Origin: an uncultured Lachnospiraceae bacterium
GTDB taxonomy: Bacteria > Bacillota > Clostridia > Lachnospirales > Lachnospiraceae
Assembly (NCBI GenBank): GCA_905199445.1
Contig: CAJKGK010000025.1
Span: 1 to 55,190 of the forward strand
Direction: 5' to 3'
Length of the DNA stretch: 55,190 nt
Of this stretch, positions 1-6,905 are shown piece after piece. Both the position numbers and the translations under genes were made by a program. Position 1 is the first letter of the stretch. Every line of letters begins with the position of its first letter. The notes below the pieces were generated by a model. It saw nothing but the letters and a program-made list of their open reading frames with translations, did no database searches and was not told the DNA's origin.

Positions 1-1055
1 CCAATTACAACATCCTCGGCAATAATGCCCTTCTCAATGGTGCAGTTGTCACCGCCTGAGGCGCCTTTCATAATAATAGAATCACGTACAACCGAGCCTT
101 TGCCCACTGTAACACCTGCACCAATGACGCTGTTAATCACCTCGCCGTAAATTTCCGCGCCTTCACCGATAATACACCGTTCAACCTTGGAATCCTCAGA
201 AAAATACTGCGGCGTAATCACATCATTGTTTGTATAGATCTTCCAGAATTCCTCATAAAGGTTAAACTCCGGAATAATATCAATCAGCTCCATATTCGCT
301 TCCCAGTAAGATCCCAGGGTTCCAACATCCTTCCAGTAACCGTTAAATTCGTAAACATAACAGTTATGCGACTTTTCGTGGACATATGGAATCACATGCT
401 TACCAAAATCACAGCCTGGAACATCCTTTAAGGTCAGCAGCGCTTCCTTTAAGGTCTTCCAGTTAAATATGTAAATGCCCATGGAGGCCAGATTACTGCT
501 CGGATTTTCTGGTTTTTCCTCAAACTCCTGGATATTGCCGTTCTCATCAGCAACAACCACGCCAAACCGGCTGGCCTCTTCCCATGGCACCGGCATACAT
601 GCAATCGTCACATCGGCTTTTCTGGATTTGTGATAATCCAGCATGACTTCGTAATCCATCTTATAAATATGGTCACCGCCTAAAATAAGCACATACTCAG
701 GATCATAGTTTTCTATGTATTCCATGTTTTGGAAAATAGCATTGGCTGTTCCTGAATACCAGTCAGAGCTGGATGTTTTTTCATAAGGCGGAAGAAGTGT
801 CACTCCTCCGTAGTTTCTGTCAAGATCCCACGGAATACCAATACCAATATGGGTATTGAGCCTCAAATGACGATACTGAGTCAAAACACCCACAGTATCA
901 ATCCCGGAGTTAATACAGTTGCTCAGCGGAAAATCTATAATTCTATATTTACCTCCAAATGCAACCGCAGGCTTTGCAACATTCGCTGTCAAAACACCTA
1001 ATCTGCTTCCCTGGCCGCCTGCCAGAAGCATTGCAATCATCTCTTTTTTAACCAC
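1..1055 (-). CDS. glgC: glucose-1-phosphate adenylyltransferase, C-terminus cut by window edge
   Basis: Makes ADP-glucose from ATP and glucose-1-phosphate, the first committed step of glycogen synthesis, in the cytoplasm. About 351 residues are visible. The N-terminal nucleotidyltransferase signature AMLLAGGQGSRLGVLT is followed by KPAVAFGGKYRIIDFPLSNC, the sugar-phosphate region EFEEKPENP and GYWKDVGTLGSYWEAN, and then the start of the left-handed beta-helix (GEVINSVIGAGVTVGKGSVV). Clostridial GlgC is usually about 380-425 residues, so only the C-terminal end is missing beyond base 1. The start is taken as GTG at 1055 because AGAGGTG lies about five bases upstream; the internal ATG at 1040 has no such site. 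Any glgD or glgA partner would lie to the left, outside the window. Confidence 0.96.
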   Translation of the reverse strand, partial: MVKKEMIAMLLAGGQGSRLGVLTANVAKPAVAFGGKYRIIDFPLSNCINSGIDTVGVLTQYRHLRLNTHIGIGIPWDLDRNYGGVTLLPPYEKTSSSDWYSGTANAIFQNMEYIENYDPEYVLILGGDHIYKMDYEVMLDYHKSRKADVTIACMPVPWEEASRFGVVVADENGNIQEFEEKPENPSSNLASMGIYIFNWKTLKEALLTLKDVPGCDFGKHVIPYVHEKSHNCYVYEFNGYWKDVGTLGSYWEANMELIDIIPEFNLYEEFWKIYTNNDVITPQYFSEDSKVERCIIGEGAEIYGEVINSVIGAGVTVGKGSVVRDSIIMKGASGGDNCTIEKGIIAEDVVI

Positions 1056-1082
1056 GTTATCACCTCTTGTTGTTTTTTGTAT

Positions 1083-1112
1083 ATTATACCACTTTCTCCC
1101 CCCAAATGTGAA
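1083..1112 (-). promoter_or_regulatory. glgC promoter
   Basis: On the minus strand, TTCACA (1107-1112) and a perfect TATAAT (1083-1088) are separated by 18 bases, and the -10 box lies about 27 bases before the GTG start of glgC. Fits a vegetative sigma-A promoter. Confidence 0.6.
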
Positions 1113-1310
1113 CACTTATTACTATTTTTTTTATTTTTTTGCCATCATAATATGCAATATATCCATTATTCTTTGTATTTCAAAACTTAACTATCTGTAG
1201 TTTTATACAATTTTAGACATATATTTTTATTTATTTTTACTTTTTTCGACATGAAACTCCTGTTTCTTTATACAGGGTAATAAATCCCCCCTGTTTTTCT
1301 TATAAATACT

Positions 1311-1339
1311 TTGATTTTTTGCCCAACTGTGTTTATAAT
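1311..1339 (+). promoter_or_regulatory. murC promoter; rest of the 395-bp glgC-murC gap
   Basis: TTGATT (1311-1316), a 17-base spacer and TATAAT (1334-1339) give a good sigma-A promoter reading toward murC, leaving a leader of roughly 105 bases. The remainder of 1056-1450 is AT-rich, with T-tracts around 1120-1320. I see no gene, known riboswitch or clear terminator in it. Confidence 0.65.
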
Positions 1340-1450
1340 GAACATGAAGAAACAGAAGTGATCCTTGTGCATTTAAGGGCATCATTCTCCATTATATAAA
1401 TCCATGGGCCGCCCAAAGAGCGGTAATATCAGGAATAGGATGTGTAAAAT

Positions 1451-2830
1451 ATGTATCAAATCAATTTCGACGCTCCAATCAAAGTTCATTTTATGGGAAT
1501 CGGCGGAATCAGCATGAGCGGACTTGCCGAAATTCTCATCAATCGTGGCTTTGTGATCACCGGATCCGATAATCACGAAAGCGCCATCACCAGGCATCTT
1601 GAAAGTCAGGGCGTAAAAATCCATTACGGACAATGCGCTCAAAATATTGACAGCAGTATACAGCTGGTTGTATACACAGCTGCCATCCATCCGGATAATC
1701 CGGAATTTATAGCAGCCCAGACATACCATATCCCCATGATGGATCGGGCCGAACTTCTCGGCCAGATCATGCGCCATTACGCAAACTCCATCGCCGTTGC
1801 AGGAACTCACGGAAAAACAACAACAACCTCCATGATCTCTCATATACTGCTTCAGGCTGACTGTGATCCTACGATTTCCGTAGGTGGCATTCTCAAGGCA
1901 ATTCACGGAAACATCCGGATCGGACATTCTCAGAATTTTATTACCGAAGCCTGTGAGTATACCAACAGCTTTTTAAAATTCAATCCCAAAATCGAAGTCA
2001 TACTTAATATAGAAGAAGATCATCTGGACTTTTTCAAGGATATTGACGATATCCGCCACTCTTTCCGTGAATTTGCCCGCCGCCTTCCTGATGACGGTGT
2101 ACTGATTATAAACGGTGCCATCGAACACGGAACATACATCACCGATGGTTTACCATGCCGTATTGTCACCTTTGGTCTTGAACCTGAGAATGATTTCTGC
2201 GCCCAAAACATTACCTTCAACGAATTCGGCTTTGGGAGCTTTGACCTGATCATGTACGGCGAAAAAATCACCCGGATCCAGTTATCTGTGACAGGACTTC
2301 ACAACGTCATCAATGCCCTGTCGGCCATTGCCTGTGCAATCCAGTTAAATATATCCATGGACGATATCCGTCGTGGACTTCTGAACTATGAGGGTACGGA
2401 CCGAAGATTTGAATACAAAGGTCAGTTTGACGGCGTAACGGTCATCGATGACTATGCCCATCATCCCACAGAAATTCAGGCCACCCTCACAGCGGCTCAC
2501 AATTATCCCCATAAAGAAATCTGGTGTGTATTCCAGCCGCATACCTTTACAAGAACAAAGGCATTTCTCCAGGAATTTGCCCAGTCACTGGCTCTGGCAG
2601 ATAAAATCGTTCTGGCCGACATTTATCCGGCAAGAGAAACTGACCCTGGTGACATTCATTCCAAAGATATTGTCCGTCTCCTTCAGGCCAAAGGAAAAGA
2701 AGTATGGTACTTCCCCAGCTTTGTCCAGATTGAACAATTTCTCCGCCAGAACTGTTCTCACGGCGATCTGCTGATCACCATGGGGGCCGGTGATGTTGTA
2801 AATATCGGCGAGGACCTGCTTTCCAAATAA
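1451..2830 (+). CDS. murC: UDP-N-acetylmuramate--L-alanine ligase
   Basis: Cytoplasmic Mur ligase that adds L-alanine to UDP-N-acetylmuramate using ATP, the first amino acid of the peptidoglycan stem peptide. The 459 residues are the normal family length. The N-terminal Rossmann domain opens with HFMGIGGISMSGLAEIL (residues 13-29). The ATP P-loop is GTHGKTTTT (118-126). Further Mur-ligase blocks are EACEY, NIEEDHLDFF and the C-terminal DDYAHHPTEI and FQPHTFTRT. The ATG at 1451 follows only a weak AGGA at 1437-1440. It has its own promoter and is followed directly by DnaA boxes, so it may form a single-gene unit. Confidence 0.97.
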   Translation: MYQINFDAPIKVHFMGIGGISMSGLAEILINRGFVITGSDNHESAITRHLESQGVKIHYGQCAQNIDSSIQLVVYTAAIHPDNPEFIAAQTYHIPMMDRAELLGQIMRHYANSIAVAGTHGKTTTTSMISHILLQADCDPTISVGGILKAIHGNIRIGHSQNFITEACEYTNSFLKFNPKIEVILNIEEDHLDFFKDIDDIRHSFREFARRLPDDGVLIINGAIEHGTYITDGLPCRIVTFGLEPENDFCAQNITFNEFGFGSFDLIMYGEKITRIQLSVTGLHNVINALSAIACAIQLNISMDDIRRGLLNYEGTDRRFEYKGQFDGVTVIDDYAHHPTEIQATLTAAHNYPHKEIWCVFQPHTFTRTKAFLQEFAQSLALADKIVLADIYPARETDPGDIHSKDIVRLLQAKGKEVWYFPSFVQIEQFLRQNCSHGDLLITMGAGDVVNIGEDLLSK

Positions 2831-3066
2831 TTATCCACATTATCCACAGATTTATGAACAATTCTACCCCCATAAATCTGTGGATATTTTTATTTTCACC
2901 GTGGATATGTCCAAAATTTCTGTGGATAAGTTTATTTACATAACATATCCAAAACCTTATGTCAAAAACCAAAAATATCCCCAATTTATCCCATATAATT
3001 GACAAATCCTGCACTATTGAAATTTATTATGTCCACCGGTTATTCACACTATCCACATTATCCACA
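2831..3066. promoter_or_regulatory. DnaA-box cluster between murC and the dnaD-like gene
   Basis: Eight 9-mers match or closely match TTATCCACA. Plus strand: 2831-2839 and 2840-2848 (both perfect, back to back), then 3040-3048 (TTATTCACA), 3049-3057 (CTATCCACA) and 3058-3066 (perfect), again back to back. Minus strand: 2879-2887 (one mismatch), 2900-2908 (two mismatches) and 2921-2929 (perfect), spaced exactly 21 bases, two helical turns. Between the outer groups lies about 110 bases of AT-rich DNA. The array faces two helicase-loading genes. What is seen is the box array; a role in DnaA titration, autoregulation of replication genes or an origin-like element is inference. No dnaA or dnaN is in the window. 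Confidence 0.85.
2841..2895 (+). terminator. possible murC terminator with embedded DnaA boxes
   Basis: A perfect 16-base inverted repeat, TATCCACAGATTTATG (2841-2856) against 2871-2886, with a 14-base loop, is followed by a T-rich tract (2887-2895). The stem is AT-rich for a Rho-independent terminator. Its ends are DnaA boxes, so the symmetry may instead serve protein binding. Confidence 0.45.
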
Positions 3067-3172
3067 TAAATCTACACATAAAAAAAGAGCTGACTCGGTG
3101 TATAAGTTAGCATTCGTTTATTGTCCTGCATTTCCTGCCCCCGTCAACACACCGATTTCCGTAACATACCTA

Positions 3173-3201
3173 TTCTCATTTGACAAAATATATGTTATAC
3201 T
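3173..3201 (+). promoter_or_regulatory. promoter of the dnaD-like/dnaC-like operon
   Basis: TTCTCA (3173-3178), a 17-base spacer and TATACT (3196-3201) lie about 48 bases before the TTG start at 3249. A TTGACA at 3180-3185 overlaps the spacer but sits too close to TATACT to pair with it; another TTGACA at 2999-3004 lacks a clear -10. With the DnaA boxes, the murC-dnaD gap is 418 bp and holds no gene I can support. Confidence 0.45.
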
Positions 3202-3248
3202 ACAGCAAAACCCCAAAGATTTACAGCGTATAGAAAGGAGATTACTCG

Positions 3249-4397
3249 TTGGGCAGAATTGAAATTTCATCTCAGCCGCCGGCCGGCATGTGGATTACCC
3301 ACGAATTTCTGGATAATCATATGCCACAGGCCAGCGGCGATTTTGTCAAAATTTATTTATATTTTTTAAGGTGGAGCGGCTGCACCGACAGTATCATCTC
3401 CCTGTCTTCTGCAGCTGACACATTTTGTATGACCGAAAATGATATTGTCCGCGCTCTGAAATACTGGGAAAAGCAGGGTCTCATCCGCCTGACCGTCACA
3501 AACGATCAGATCAGCGCACTGACCTTTCTTTCATCTGAGGCAGAAATAAGAGATACACACCTCCCAAAGTCTGCATCGTCACAAACAGCACCGTCTGCCC
3601 ACACAGCAGCGACCCCGTCTTGCTCTGCAGCCGGACAACAGCCTGCAGATGAATCAGACAAAGCAAAACCCTCTTATTCCATGCAGCAGATTTATAATTT
3701 CAAACAGCAAAATGATGGGGATCGCCTGTTTTTTGTGATTCAGAAATATCTGAAAAAAAATCTGGGTCCCACAGATATCAATACCATTGTTTACTTTCAT
3801 GAAGGTCTGGGCTTTAGCTGTGATCTGATTGAATATTTGTTTGAATACTGTGTATCCAACGATCATTACAGTATGCACTATATTGAGCAGGTTGCTCTGT
3901 CCTGGGCGCAGGAAAATATTCAGACCGTGTCCCAGGCCAAGGCCAGCTGTGCTTATTTTAATAAAACTTTTTTTGCGGTTCTTAAAGCCTTTGGTATTCG
4001 CAACCGAAATCCGGTAGAGGCCGAGGTCACGTATATCCGGCGCTGGACACGACAGTACGGTTTTCCCATGAAACTTGTACTGGAAGCCTGCAGCCGTACC
4101 ATGAAACAAATCCATACCCCAAGCTTTGACTATGCCGATAAAATTCTGACAGACTGGTATAACAACAAAGTTGGCAGTATGGCCGATGTGGAAAAACTGG
4201 ATCAGCGCCATGCCGCACGGGCAGAACGTGCCGCCCACTCATCGTCTGGCAGCGGTTCTGATCAGCCCCCCAAAAATGGAGCTCCCCGGACTGCCAATAA
4301 GTTTCATAATTTTAATCAGCGCAGCTATGATTACAGTGAACTGGAACAGTCCCTTGTCAACAAAATCCGCCAAAAGGCCTCACAGGAACAGCAGTAA
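3249..4397 (+). CDS. DnaD-like replication initiation protein with two DnaD domains
   Basis: Primosomal DNA-remodelling protein related to B. subtilis DnaD/DnaB, expected to help recruit the helicase loader and replicative helicase. Residues 1-90 look like the N-terminal winged helix (PAGMWITHEFLDNHM, DIVRALKYWEKQGLIRL). A low-complexity Ala/Ser linker follows (105-140). The first C-terminal DnaD domain is about 150-225 and has the YxxxI/V...W signature (YIEQVALSW, 211-219). A second copy is about 238-305 (FDYADKILTDWYNNKV). The tail (312-382) is charged. The start is TTG at 3249, supported by GAAAGGAG eight bases upstream. It is followed after 21 bases by the helicase-loader gene. Confidence 0.88.
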   Translation: MGRIEISSQPPAGMWITHEFLDNHMPQASGDFVKIYLYFLRWSGCTDSIISLSSAADTFCMTENDIVRALKYWEKQGLIRLTVTNDQISALTFLSSEAEIRDTHLPKSASSQTAPSAHTAATPSCSAAGQQPADESDKAKPSYSMQQIYNFKQQNDGDRLFFVIQKYLKKNLGPTDINTIVYFHEGLGFSCDLIEYLFEYCVSNDHYSMHYIEQVALSWAQENIQTVSQAKASCAYFNKTFFAVLKAFGIRNRNPVEAEVTYIRRWTRQYGFPMKLVLEACSRTMKQIHTPSFDYADKILTDWYNNKVGSMADVEKLDQRHAARAERAAHSSSGSGSDQPPKNGAPRTANKFHNFNQRSYDYSELEQSLVNKIRQKASQEQQ

Positions 4398-4418
4398 TGA
4401 TGGAAAAGGAGAATTTTT

Positions 4419-5411
4419 ATGGCTTTGAAAAACCCTCAGTTTAATGCCATTATCCGGCAGTATGATCTGCTGCGGCAGGAACACAATCATCACCGTGAAG
4501 AACGGCTTCGGATGATTTATAAAAATATTCCGGAATATGAAGCCCTGGATGAAGAAATCGCTCATATTGCCGCCGAATGTGCACGCAAAGCGGTTTTAGA
4601 ACCTGGAAGCAGCGCCTCCCGCCGCTTCCGGGAGGAGATGGCCCACCTGGAAAACCGGCAGCATGCGCTGCTTGTAAAAAACGGCTATCCCATGGATTAC
4701 CTGGACATCCATTACCGGTGCCCGGACTGCCGTGATACCGGCTTTATCGGCAATGAAAAATGCCACTGTTTTAAACAGGCCGTTGTGGATCTGGTCTATG
4801 CTCAGTCTAATATTCGCGAACGCCTTAAACAGGAAAATTTTGAGCATTTCCGTCTGGATTATTATTCGGATGAAAAAGACCGTCGCCTGGGCATCAGTCC
4901 CAGAGAAAATATGGATATGGTCCTTACACAATGCAAAAATTTTATTCGTTATTTTGATGACCGCCATGAAAACCTGCTGCTTTACGGCAACACCGGCGTC
5001 GGAAAAACCTTTCTTTCCAACTGCATTGCAAAAGCACTGCTGGATACAGCGCACACCGTTATTTATCTGACTGCCTTTCAGCTTGTGGAAATTCTGGAAG
5101 AAAATACCTTTGGCCGCGATGAGGAGGCCTCTGGTACAGAAAATATGTTTAATTATGTGCTGGACTGTGACCTGCTTATTATCGATGACCTGGGTACGGA
5201 AATGAACAATTCCTTTGTCACATCCCAACTGTTTTTATGTATCAACGAGCGTCTTTTGAGGGAAAAATCCACGGTTATTTCCACCAATCTGTCTCTGGAT
5301 GTGCTTCAAAAAGAATACAGTGAACGAATTTTTTCCAGAATCATTAGTCATTACCAGATTCTCCCTGTATTTGGGGATGACATACGTGTAAAAAAATCAT
5401 TATTGTCATAA
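4419..5411 (+). CDS. DnaC/DnaI-type replicative helicase loader ATPase
   Basis: AAA+ ATPase that loads the DnaB-family helicase at origins or restart sites. The N-terminal part contains a four-Cys zinc site, CPDC (101-104) and KCHC (C115, C117). The AAA+ core has Walker A GNTGVGKT (190-197), Walker B DLLIIDDLG (251-259), sensor-1 STN (288-290) and arginines in the region SERIFSRIISH (301-311). The 330-residue length suits the clostridial DnaC/DnaI group. An AAAGGAG-type site precedes the ATG. It lies 21 bases after the DnaD-like gene and is surely cotranscribed. The pairing with a DnaD protein and the flanking DnaA boxes argue for replication initiation rather than an IstB-type transposition helper. 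Confidence 0.9.
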   Translation: MALKNPQFNAIIRQYDLLRQEHNHHREERLRMIYKNIPEYEALDEEIAHIAAECARKAVLEPGSSASRRFREEMAHLENRQHALLVKNGYPMDYLDIHYRCPDCRDTGFIGNEKCHCFKQAVVDLVYAQSNIRERLKQENFEHFRLDYYSDEKDRRLGISPRENMDMVLTQCKNFIRYFDDRHENLLLYGNTGVGKTFLSNCIAKALLDTAHTVIYLTAFQLVEILEENTFGRDEEASGTENMFNYVLDCDLLIIDDLGTEMNNSFVTSQLFLCINERLLREKSTVISTNLSLDVLQKEYSERIFSRIISHYQILPVFGDDIRVKKSLLS

Positions 5412-5448
5412 ACTATATTATCTACAAAGGCCTGCAAAATATGATTTT

Positions 5449-5488
5449 TTATCCACCGCATAAGCATAATCATTATTTTTTATCAACA
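5449..5488 (+). promoter_or_regulatory. two degenerate DnaA boxes upstream of prs
   Basis: TTATCCACC (5449-5457) and TTATCAACA (5480-5488) each differ from TTATCCACA by one base. They lie just after the helicase-loader gene in an AT-rich gap. They may extend the cluster at 2831-3066 or be chance matches. Confidence 0.35.
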
Positions 5489-5552
5489 AAAAGTAAAATT
5501 TTTGTAAATCCTTCCGAAAATAGCAAAAAATCGACAAATCTCGTTTTTTTAC

Positions 5553-5582
5553 TTGCCTTAATGACAGCGATTGATTTACAAT
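5553..5582 (+). promoter_or_regulatory. prs promoter
   Basis: TTGCCT (5553-5558), an 18-base spacer and TACAAT (5577-5582) lie about 60 bases before the prs start. The rest of the gap from 5412 to 5644 is AT-rich; no terminator for the loader gene is obvious. Confidence 0.5.
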
Positions 5583-5644
5583 TAAAGTAACTTAGTTCGT
5601 TCTAGGTAACATTTATATGCACATATAACTCACGGAGGTAAATC

Positions 5645-6826
5645 ATGAATCAATCTGACAATTTTAAGGAAACCATACCGGTTGGAGAACTGGGGATTAT
5701 TGCCCTTGAAAGCTGCAGTGAATTAGGTCAGCGTGTCAATGACTATATCGTATCCTGGCGCAAGGAAAGAACAGGTGCTCACATGTCCTCTCTCCACTTT
5801 GAAGGGTACCAGAAAGATCATTATTTAATCGACACCAAATGTTCACGTTTCGGCAGCGGCGAAGCCAAGGGAACAATCAATGAATCTGTCCGCGGTAAGG
5901 ATCTTTATCTGCTTGTCGATGTAACAAACTACAACATTAAATATTCTTTATGTGGCTACGAAAACCGTATGTCACCAGATGATCATTTTGCAGATTTAAA
6001 ACGTATTATCTCAGCAGCTGCAGGAAAAGCCCGCCGTATCAATGTAATCATGCCTTTCCTCTATGAAAGCCGTCAGCACAAACGATCCAAGAGAGAATCT
6101 TTAGACTGTGCGCTTGCATTAAAGGAATTACATGATATGGGTGTTGAAAACATCCTTACATTTGACGCACATGATCCGCGTGTACAGAATGCGATTCCAT
6201 CAAGTGGCTTTGACAACGTACAGCCCACATACCAGTTTATTAAAGCCCTGTGCAGAAATATTCCGGATCTCCAGTTTGATCCTGATCATTTCATGGTGAT
6301 CAGCCCGGATGAAGGGGCTATGGGCCGTGCAGTTTACTATGGCACAGTTCTTGGTGTTGATGTGGGTATGTTCTACAAGAGACGTGACTACACAACAGTT
6401 GTCAATGGCCGCAACCCGATTGTTGCTCATGAGTATCTGGGTGCATCCGTGGAAGGCAAGGATGTCCTGATCGTTGATGATATGATTTCCTCCGGTGAAA
6501 GCATGATCGATGTTGCCAAAGAGCTGAAAAAACGCAAGGCCAGACGCGTATTCGTGGCAGCTACCTTTGGTCTTTTCACCAACGGACTGGCTATTTTCGA
6601 CAAATATCATGAGGATGGCATCATTGACCGTGTTCTTACATCCAATGTTATTTATCAGACACCGGAACTTTTAAATCGTTCTTATTATATTAGCGTTGAT
6701 CTGAGCAAATATATTGCCCTGCTCATTGATTCCATTAATCATGACCATTCAATCAGTGAACTTCTTGATCCATTTGACAAGATTGATGCTGTACTTGAAA
6801 GATACCGCAACGGCGAAAAAATCTGA
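5645..6826 (+). CDS. prs: ribose-phosphate pyrophosphokinase (PRPP synthetase)
   Basis: Makes PRPP from ribose-5-phosphate and ATP for nucleotide, His, Trp and NAD synthesis. Visible family motifs are MPFLYESRQHKRSKRESL (136-153, ATP-binding side), FDAHDPRVQNAIP (173-185) and the PRPP loop DVLIVDDMISSGES (273-286). At 393 residues it is about 75 longer than the usual Prs of roughly 315. Most of the surplus lies in an N-terminal extension (about residues 1-75) before LYLLVDVTNYN. A strong CGGAGG precedes the ATG. It stands as a single-gene unit ended by the terminator at 6834-6888. Confidence 0.93.
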   Translation: MNQSDNFKETIPVGELGIIALESCSELGQRVNDYIVSWRKERTGAHMSSLHFEGYQKDHYLIDTKCSRFGSGEAKGTINESVRGKDLYLLVDVTNYNIKYSLCGYENRMSPDDHFADLKRIISAAAGKARRINVIMPFLYESRQHKRSKRESLDCALALKELHDMGVENILTFDAHDPRVQNAIPSSGFDNVQPTYQFIKALCRNIPDLQFDPDHFMVISPDEGAMGRAVYYGTVLGVDVGMFYKRRDYTTVVNGRNPIVAHEYLGASVEGKDVLIVDDMISSGESMIDVAKELKKRKARRVFVAATFGLFTNGLAIFDKYHEDGIIDRVLTSNVIYQTPELLNRSYYISVDLSKYIALLIDSINHDHSISELLDPFDKIDAVLERYRNGEKI

Positions 6827-6833
6827 TAAAGAT

Positions 6834-6888
6834 AAAAAGCAGCAGCCTTCGGCGCTTATGTGTAGACGCCGAAGGCTGCTGCTTTTTT
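6834..6888. terminator. bidirectional terminator between prs and the YhaN-like gene
   Basis: The arms 6834-6854 and 6867-6887 are perfect 21-base complements (core GCAGCAGCCTTCGGCG) around a 12-base loop, with T-runs on either strand. It separates convergent genes and can serve both. Confidence 0.93.
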
Positions 6889-6905
6889 AATCAACCATAA
6901 ATCAA

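Noticed and set aside
1382..1927. Open frame of 181 codons on the minus strand across the murC start
   Set aside because: Lies antisense to murC, which has clear motifs; no ribosome binding site and unusual composition.
2831..3066. The chromosomal origin itself
   Set aside because: No dnaA, dnaN or rpmH in the window; the box array fits an extra-origin cluster equally well. An origin role cannot be claimed from sequence alone.
2831..3066. CRISPR array or iterated plasmid repeats
   Set aside because: Repeats are 9-mers matching the DnaA box, in both orientations, with no regular spacer and no cas or rep gene.
4419..5411. IstB-type transposition ATPase
   Set aside because: It is preceded by a DnaD-domain gene rather than an IstA transposase, has the N-terminal zinc Cys set of helicase loaders, and no insertion-sequence ends are seen.
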